Made by a program: the position numbers and the translations under genes. Shown one piece after another: positions 52,304 to 56,967 of a stretch of 56,967 nucleotides of DNA (position 1 is its first letter; each line of letters starts with the position of its first letter). Location of the stretch: contig JAAXJX010000047.1 in NCBI GenBank assembly GCA_012269595.1, positions 1 through 56,967 of the forward strand, in the 5' to 3' direction. This DNA comes from Planctomycetia bacterium. GTDB taxonomy: Bacteria; Planctomycetota; UBA8108; UBA1146. The notes under the pieces are model-generated. The model saw only the letters and a list, made by a program, of their open reading frames with translations, was not told the origin of the DNA and did not search any database.

Positions 52304-53407
52304 TCAGGAGTTTTCGCCCAACTGCTGCCAGTATTCCTCCGGCATTTCCTGAGCCAGTTTCAGGGCTCCCTGGGCTCCGGCGTAGACAGCGTCGTCAACG
52401 ATCACGACATGACCACCGCCCAGCTCGTCCAGACCTTTCTCCAGTGCTTCCTGCAGCCCGTAAACCTGCGATCCACCGCCACTGACGATGACCCGGTTGC
52501 GAATCCTGTGCTGGAATTCGGGGTCGAAGGTGGAGACCAATTTCTGAATGCCTTCGGTGATATGTGGGACCAATTCACCGACTGCTGCGGAGATCTGATC
52601 GGTGATATCGACCTCGGTGGGGCGACCATTGATCGGGAACTGAACCAGCGCGCGCTTGTGAGTGTCAACCACGCTGCTGAATCTTTCCTTCGCTTGCTTG
52701 ATCATGTTGGGGGTGAACTGGACATCCGGTCTCTGCTCCCGAAGCAACTCGCAGATTCGAGCGTCCACGTGATTTCCGGCATGGAAAACAGTGACCTGAT
52801 CTTCTACTCCAGGCAAACTTCCAGCCATTCGACAGAGGTCGATGGTTCCGGCACCAATATCGACCACCATGGCGTCCTCCAGAGCGTCGAGTGCATAGGC
52901 GACGGCAAAGGGCTCCGAAACGACCATGACTCCTTCGATTCCGGCCTCATTTGCAAGGTCGATGATGGCTTGCTTGTTCTCCCGAGTCGCTTCTGCAGGA
53001 GCACCAATCACCGCATGAACAGGCTGATTGGGACCCGGATTGGCGGCCTGACGCAAGGCAGTGAACAAGTGCAGACCCGCTTTGCGCAGCGTCTCCTTGT
53101 CATCGCCGTCGGTCTGAGTGAAGGCGAGATTTCCGTCTTTCAACGGAAAACAGGTTTTCAGGGCCAGTCGATTCTCGAGAACGGCGTCGCCGACGAGAAC
53201 CTTGCGACCAAAGACCTTTGCAGAAATGGCATCTTTCGGCCAACCCACCACACTCGCCATGACCAGACGATCGCCCTTGGAAGAACAGATCGCACTGCGA
53301 CTGGTTCCCAGATCGATGCCGACCTTGACCGCTGCAGTACTGCCATTCAGGTTCGCAGACTGAACATCACTGTCCGCCTGGGTGTTTCTGTTGAGATCCA
53401 TATTCAT
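52304..53407 (-). CDS. MamK-like bacterial actin
   Basis: A 367-residue actin-fold ATPase. Phosphate-1 (VGIDLGTSRSAI), connect-1 (AVIGAPAEATRENKQAI), phosphate-2 (VVDIGAGTIDLC) and adenosine (SGGGSQVYGL) motifs are all present. The match to MamK of magnetotactic bacteria goes beyond the ATPase motifs: VVGWPKD, VVSEPFAVAYALD, PGVEDQVTVFHAGN and the end PEEYWQQLG. MreB has no such end. No magnetosome gene lies in the window. The N-terminal 25 residues are polar and not conserved. It overlaps its upstream partner gene by 4 nt. Filament formation is inferred from the family. Confidence 0.88.
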   Translation of the reverse strand: MNMDLNRNTQADSDVQSANLNGSTAAVKVGIDLGTSRSAICSSKGDRLVMASVVGWPKDAISAKVFGRKVLVGDAVLENRLALKTCFPLKDGNLAFTQTDGDDKETLRKAGLHLFTALRQAANPGPNQPVHAVIGAPAEATRENKQAIIDLANEAGIEGVMVVSEPFAVAYALDALEDAMVVDIGAGTIDLCRMAGSLPGVEDQVTVFHAGNHVDARICELLREQRPDVQFTPNMIKQAKERFSSVVDTHKRALVQFPINGRPTEVDITDQISAAVGELVPHITEGIQKLVSTFDPEFQHRIRNRVIVSGGGSQVYGLQEALEKGLDELGGGHVVIVDDAVYAGAQGALKLAQEMPEEYWQQLGENS

Positions 53408-54075
53408 GACTGCCTTCCTTCACCCTCGGACTGTTGCCCACCGATTTCGCCTGAGGAAATCTCCCTCAAGGCAACGTTGGCCTGGAACAACTGGTCGAGG
53501 AGTTCTTCTTTCTTGTGATCAAACGGACTCTCTGCAGATCCGTCTGCGCCTTCCTGGGTACGATCCCGGGTCAAGACCTGATCAGTCACCCGGAGAGCTT
53601 TCGTCAGTTCCTCTATTCGCATCTCGAGCCTCTCGACTTGCGCCCGGTGTGAGTTCTGAACTGTTGCCAGTTCTGTTCTCCAATCTCGGGCTATCAACTT
53701 GGACAACTCCTGAAGCACTTCCTGATCCTGAATCCGTATTCCGGAAACCTGGGAAGCTTGTTGTGCAGGCGGGTCCACAACTCGCACGTCCGGCTTGATC
53801 ACCGGGTTCTCAATCACTTGAGGAGAAGGCCCCGGACTTCCGTCCAGAATTGCCTCGCGGGCTTTTGCCACGAGAGACTTGCGAGCCTCGTCCGAGAGAT
53901 CCAGATTTGCGGCCAACTCAAGGACTGCCTTGGCAGCGGCCTCTCGAGCCATCTCCTGAAGTTGGCTTTCACCCACCACACGGATCTTGCGGATTCCCCT
54001 GTTACGCAGGTCTTCGACGTCGTGGACTCGTGTGTCCTGCTTCTTGTGGCTGTTCTGGGGCATTTCAGAACTCAT
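53404..54075 (-). CDS. Coiled-coil partner of the actin-like protein
   Basis: A 223-residue soluble protein that I do not recognise. About 1-90 is a helical N-terminal domain (RKIRVVGESQLQEMAREAAAKAVLEL). A Pro/Val-rich linker lies around 90-120. A helical C-terminal half (140-210, for example RAQVERLEMRIEELTKALRV) should form a coiled coil. It has no TM segment. The stop overlaps the actin-like ATG at 53404-53407, and GAAAGG precedes its own ATG, so the two are made together. By analogy with actin adaptors such as MamJ or ParR it may regulate or position the filament; this is inference. Confidence 0.75.
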   Translation of the reverse strand: MSSEMPQNSHKKQDTRVHDVEDLRNRGIRKIRVVGESQLQEMAREAAAKAVLELAANLDLSDEARKSLVAKAREAILDGSPGPSPQVIENPVIKPDVRVVDPPAQQASQVSGIRIQDQEVLQELSKLIARDWRTELATVQNSHRAQVERLEMRIEELTKALRVTDQVLTRDRTQEGADGSAESPFDHKKEELLDQLFQANVALREISSGEIGGQQSEGEGRQS

Positions 54076-54446
54076 GGCTGCCTTTCAGGGGGGGACCGGA
54101 ATGGTTCCCCATGGAAGGAATGGCAATCACCGTGCCCGCTCAGCGAACCGATTTTCGACCTTTTTGCTTTGGGATCGGTTCCACTCCCGAACTGCCCGGT
54201 GGAGATTGTCGAATATTTGGACGAGGTTTGATTCTTGCCCCTGAAACCGCATTGGGGGGTCCCTGAAGGCGGCTTCAGGTGCTACAATAGGAGGGATGGA
54301 CCCTGAGAACCGGTATTCGGGTTTTTGGCGGTCTTCCGTCCCAAATTCGACAGATTGCGAGTTGAAGACCAATGAGTTCGACCCTTTCGGGGTCGGCAAT
54401 TCTTTACCGGCCTTCCAGCCCGCCCGAGAAGATAGCAGGAGATTTC
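54076..54446. other. Intergenic region between actin-like operon and dockerin-like gene
   Basis: This 371-bp divergent gap holds no gene I trust. Short open frames exist on both strands but lack ribosome sites and any recognisable composition. The right part holds the extended -10 element listed separately. No clear promoter for the minus-strand actin operon is visible. Confidence 0.5.
54280..54288 (+). promoter_or_regulatory. Extended -10 promoter of the dockerin-like gene
   Basis: TGCTACAAT fits an extended -10 (TGnTACAAT) with no good -35. It lies 159 bp before the ATG at 54447, giving a leader of about 150 nt. Confidence 0.4.
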
Positions 54447-55781
54447 ATGGCAAACGTTTCACGCGGGATCATTTTGCTGGCCCTGATCACCCTCATGGCG
54501 CCGGCTTCCATCGCCTGGTCCCAAGACTACTCCATGTACTTTGACACCTCTGAGACGGCACCCAGTGGATCCTCAATCCAGATTCGCTGCATGCTCGACA
54601 ACCCGGGTGGCGACATCGCCGGCTGGTCTTTCGCCGTCTGTGAAGAAACTGCCAATAACGATTACGATTTCACCAATGCCACCAGTGGCCAGGCTGCCAT
54701 GACCGCCAATGGCGGATCACCGGCTGCCTTCGACGAAATCACGGTTTGTCCGGGTGAAGGAATCATTCAGGGTGTTGTCGTCGACTTTGTCGGCATCAAT
54801 TCACTCCCGGCCAATACGGGATATGAAATGATCGTTATCGACGTCGACCTTCTCGGCCCTGACGACACCTTCGCTTCCGTCGAATACTGCAATGCCATTC
54901 TGTGCACGGGTGGATCCGCACCGACCGAAACTCTGGTTGTTCCCCCTGGAGGCAGCGCTCCGATCATTCCCGAACAGATTCCCGGTTTGATTGAAATTGG
55001 CGGATTGCCACCCTTCAACCTCTCCGCCGCCTTCACTGAATCCACTGCGGATCAGGGTGCGACGGTCGACGCAGAGGTCACTGTCAACGCTCCTATCGAT
55101 TACTACGGCTTTTCCATGGGTCTGGCGCATGACGGATCCAACTTGAGCCTCGCTTCTGCAGAAGCCGGAACCAGCCTTCAGAGCGTCAATGGGGGAGCAG
55201 GACCGGAATTCCTGCTGATCGATCTCGACCCCGTCGGTGCTTCCGGCATGGTCGTGGCCTGTATTGCCTCCACGGACCCAATGGCACTGACCCCACTTCC
55301 GATCGGCTCTGAGGAGCAGCTCGTCACGGCCCAATACGAAGTTCTGCCGACTGCTGCCGTTGGGCTGACCAGCCTCGATTTCAGCAACGACCTGATTCCG
55401 GCTCAGGGATCACCGGCAACTCCGATTCTGATCTCTCTCGGCAACGAGCCTGCCATCGTCACGACCAGTGGTGCCACTCTTGATATCACCGAAGCTCCCC
55501 TGGGAACCCCTTTCCAGCGCGGAGACTTTGACGCCAACGGAAACGTCAATCTGGCGGACCCCATCAATATCCTCAACTACCAGTTCAGTGGCGGTGCTGA
55601 GCCCACTTGCCTGAAGATCATGGATATCGATGACAGTGGCAACATTCAGCTGAATGACCCTGTACTGCTGTTGACCTACCTTTTCTCCAATGGAGCTCCG
55701 CCGGCAGCGCCCTTCGACAGCTGCGGAATCGACCCCACGGATGACTCCATCACCTGCGAAAGCTTTGACGCCTGCCCCTGA
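54447..55781 (+). CDS. Secreted protein with dockerin-like repeats
   Basis: A 444-residue protein. Residues 1-25 are a signal peptide. Two beta-rich, Asp/Gly/Ala-rich domains follow (about 28-190 and 200-375) of the sort seen in cohesin-like or Ig-like surface proteins. The C-terminal 75 residues carry two type I dockerin-like calcium loops, DFDANGNVNLADPINIL and DIDDSGNIQLNDPVLLL, each with a YLF or YQF tail. The FQRGDFDANG entry is typical of planctomycete surface proteins. No enzyme motif is seen. AGGAGA precedes the ATG. Localisation at the cell surface is inferred. Confidence 0.82.
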   Translation: MANVSRGIILLALITLMAPASIAWSQDYSMYFDTSETAPSGSSIQIRCMLDNPGGDIAGWSFAVCEETANNDYDFTNATSGQAAMTANGGSPAAFDEITVCPGEGIIQGVVVDFVGINSLPANTGYEMIVIDVDLLGPDDTFASVEYCNAILCTGGSAPTETLVVPPGGSAPIIPEQIPGLIEIGGLPPFNLSAAFTESTADQGATVDAEVTVNAPIDYYGFSMGLAHDGSNLSLASAEAGTSLQSVNGGAGPEFLLIDLDPVGASGMVVACIASTDPMALTPLPIGSEEQLVTAQYEVLPTAAVGLTSLDFSNDLIPAQGSPATPILISLGNEPAIVTTSGATLDITEAPLGTPFQRGDFDANGNVNLADPINILNYQFSGGAEPTCLKIMDIDDSGNIQLNDPVLLLTYLFSNGAPPAAPFDSCGIDPTDDSITCESFDACP

Positions 55782-55807
55782 ACACGGGCATGACCCCAAG
55801 ATTCTTG

Positions 55808-55845
55808 CCGCCAGAAGGTCCCCGGGACCCTCTGGCGGTTTTTTT
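55808..55845 (+). terminator. Intrinsic terminator
   Basis: A long stem (CCGCCAGAAGGTCCC with GGGACCCTCTGGCGG) is followed by TTTTTTT, 27 bp after the dockerin-like stop. Confidence 0.92.
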
Positions 55846-56127
55846 GTGGCGCACTTGTTCATTCTTCAGGACCCACCAGATACGGATACCTTTTAACCGG
55901 CTCTTTGGCCTCACTCGTCCTTGGTGGCCATTTTTCAACCGGCTCCATAAAGTGAATCAAAGTTTGCATTTACGTCTGCGATGAAGGACGACCACTTCGA
56001 AGTGGTCACATTTCTCCCGCTTTAGTCCCTGGTGAAGACCAGTCGGCTCAGTTCGTCTGTCACCAGATCGGCTATCAGAGTCGAAACAGGGCTGTTCAGA
56101 TCACTCGGCAATAATTGGCACGCCAAA
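55846..56127. other. Intergenic region without a supported gene
   Basis: The whole gap between the dockerin-like gene and the SEDS gene is 576 bp. This left part holds an 18-bp perfect palindrome and otherwise only short open frames without ribosome sites. The right part (56128-56308) holds the candidate RNA gene and its promoter and terminator. Confidence 0.5.
55990..56007. repeat. Perfect 18-bp palindrome
   Basis: GACCACTTCGAAGTGGTC equals its own reverse complement. It could be an operator for a dimeric regulator or a small hairpin in a transcript. It lies 121 bp before the extended -10 of the candidate RNA gene. Confidence 0.55.
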
Positions 56128-56136
56128 TGCTAATAA
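56128..56136 (+). promoter_or_regulatory. Extended -10 of candidate small RNA gene
   Basis: TGCTAATAA matches an extended -10 (TGnTAATAA). A good -35 is not seen. Transcription would begin near 56142, just before the structured RNA. Confidence 0.35.
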
Positions 56137-56141
56137 GTCAG

Positions 56142-56308
56142 TGGGCTCTTTGGGACAGGAGAGCATTTGCGAGCCGCTTCCTGCGACTCGCTGGCAAGCC
56201 CGGAGTTTCGCAATGAACTCCGGGAGCTCTCCGGGGCGACCTCGGTCGTCCTTCTTGCTTCATTTCTTTCCGAGGAGGTGCCATTTCCCCGATGGCACCT
56301 CTTTTTTT
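56142..56308 (+). ncRNA. Candidate structured small RNA ending in an intrinsic terminator
   Basis: The stem GGAGAGC/GCTCTCC (56158-56164 with 56226-56232) closes two hairpins. The first is GCGAG/CTCGC with inner CGC/GCG (56169-56191). The second is a 9-bp CCCGGAGTT/AACTCCGGG (56199-56224). Together they form a three-way junction. A CGAC/GTCG hairpin follows and then the terminator. It has no ribosome site or credible reading frame, and nothing is downstream on the plus strand except the convergent SEDS gene. It fits no RNA family I can recall (not SRP, RNase P or tmRNA; 6S is not excluded). The 5' end is estimated. Confidence 0.5.
56275..56308 (+). terminator. Intrinsic terminator of the candidate small RNA
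   Basis: A 10-bp perfect stem (GAGGTGCCAT/ATGGCACCTC) around a 7-nt loop is followed by TTTTTTT. On the minus strand no T run follows it, so it works on the plus strand only. Confidence 0.92.
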
Positions 56309-56357
56309 GTTTCCACTTATCTCCCAAGGATCCGCTGCGAAATCCCGATCTCGCTGA

Positions 56358-56967
56358 TCAGCGACCGGATGAATGAACCAGACGGTTGCGAACATGACTC
56401 GATCCCTTTTTCAAACCGTCGGGATGAGTCACCACCATCGGATGCCTGGCAATTGACAGGACGACGCCCACTCCCCAAAGGGAAACAACGATGGAGGTAC
56501 CACCGTAAGAAATGAAGGGGAGGGTCAACCCCGTCACCGGAAGCAACTCAATCACCACCGCCATGTTGACCAGGCTCTGCGTGATCAACAGTGTGGCGAT
56601 TCCAACCACAACCAGCCTGCCAAAGTGATCGCGGGTAGACCACGCCAAGCCCAAAAGGGTGAATCCGAGGAGAAGGAAGATCGCCAAGACCAAGAGGGTA
56701 CCCTGCAATCCCCATTCCTCGCCGATCACTGCAAAGATGAAATCATTGTGATCCTCAGGAAGATAGCCGAGATCATGATGGCGCCCCATATGCAGCCCCT
56801 TGCCTGCAGGACCTCCACTGGCCAGTGCAATGATGGACTGATCGATTTGATAGGAACCGAGTCGGATACTTTTGACTTCACTCAAACCCAGAAACTTCTT
56901 GATCCGCTCAACCTGCTTCTTCTCCTCGTCGGTCAATACTTCTGCAGGCTTTTCGCTTCCTTCTTCG
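56358..56967 (-). CDS. RodA/FtsW (SEDS) family protein, C-terminal part
   Basis: The reading frame is open through the right edge, so the N-terminal half lies outside the window. The visible part holds a charged periplasmic loop (EKPAEVLTDEEKKQVERI), then YQIDQSIIALASGGPAGKG, LPEDHNDFIFAVIGEEWG and three or more membrane helices with GLTLPFISYGG. These are hallmarks of SEDS glycosyltransferases, which polymerise peptidoglycan. The motif style suggests RodA or FtsW without a decision between them. The Pro-Glu-rich loop is longer than usual. It converges with the candidate small RNA, whose terminator ends 50 bp beyond its stop. Confidence 0.88.
   Translation of the reverse strand, partial: EEGSEKPAEVLTDEEKKQVERIKKFLGLSEVKSIRLGSYQIDQSIIALASGGPAGKGLHMGRHHDLGYLPEDHNDFIFAVIGEEWGLQGTLLVLAIFLLLGFTLLGLAWSTRDHFGRLVVVGIATLLITQSLVNMAVVIELLPVTGLTLPFISYGGTSIVVSLWGVGVVLSIARHPMVVTHPDGLKKGSSHVRNRLVHSSGR

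Noticed and set aside
54127-54399. 90-codon open frame on the minus strand upstream of the actin-like operon
   Set aside because: No ribosome site, no recognisable composition, and it overlaps the extended -10 of the divergent gene.
1-56967. CRISPR array, rRNA, prophage or replication origin
   Set aside because: No regularly spaced repeats, rRNA core sequences, phage structural genes or DnaA-box clusters were seen. dnaB is part of the ribosomal-protein run and does not mark an origin.

Overview
The window is a gene-dense stretch of a Gram-negative bacterial chromosome. Most of it is housekeeping DNA with blocks of lineage-specific secreted proteins between. Lipid A genes (lpxD, a fused lpxC-fabZ, lpxA), an OmpH/Skp chaperone and several lipoproteins show an outer membrane. 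The lineage is inferred from a set of families that are common together in Planctomycetota: DUF1573, HEAT repeats plus a von Willebrand A domain, FG-GAP/ASPIC-UnbV proteins beside TPR lipoproteins, dockerin-like repeats on a secreted protein, the LpxC-FabZ fusion and a PrkA kinase. I therefore favour Planctomycetota or a nearby lineage. No rRNA is present to confirm this. TTG starts are common and many neighbouring genes overlap by 4 bp (ATGA).

Layout. 1-2239 (minus): start of a TrkA-like protein, a membrane-anchored unknown and a GH113-like secreted protein. 2389-4098 (plus): HEAT/VWA protein. 4198-6856 (minus): a zinc-ribbon membrane protein, then an ECF sigma factor, a one-TM protein and a secreted Pro/Gly-rich protein in one coupled operon. 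6986-8095: tRNA 2-selenouridine synthase. 8083-9976: a lipoprotein hydrolase and a 1.1-kb islet inserted at tRNA-Ala(CGC), bounded by a 59-bp direct repeat of the tRNA 3' half. 10092-12175 (minus): DUF1573 protein and lpxD. 12292-12906: Nudix hydrolase.

13064-23855 (plus): tRNA-Gln, glmU, prs, rplY, pth, rpsF, ssb, rpsR, rplI, dnaB, ompH, lpxC-fabZ, lpxA and a GnnA-like dehydrogenase. This run links UDP-GlcNAc and PRPP supply, translation, replication and lipid A synthesis. 24079-26985: rpsB-tsf-pyrH-frr. 27043-27201: tRNA-Lys and tRNA-Glu. 27433-30920: glutaryl-CoA dehydrogenase and PrkA. 30948-33210 (minus): mazG, a MoxR ATPase and a small unknown. 33334-43356: argS, glyS, a second VWA protein, thiolase, a FadJ-type multifunctional protein and a HEAT-like secreted protein. 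43357-46639 (minus): TPR lipoprotein and ASPIC/UnbV lipoprotein. 46777-52214 (plus): unknown secreted protein, pgk, inositol-monophosphatase-like, bifunctional-nuclease-like, small lipoprotein, cysteine desulfurase. 52304-54075 (minus): a MamK-like bacterial actin and an overlapping coiled-coil gene. 54447-55781: secreted dockerin-like protein. 55782-56357: no gene, but a strong candidate structured small RNA. 56358-end (minus): C-terminal part of a RodA/FtsW protein.

The best candidates for something undescribed are the MamK-like actin with its coiled-coil partner outside any magnetosome context, the tRNA-Ala islet whose remnant now supplies the N-terminus of a lipoprotein gene, the terminator-ended three-way-junction RNA near 56.2 kb, and the ECF sigma/membrane/secreted three-gene module.
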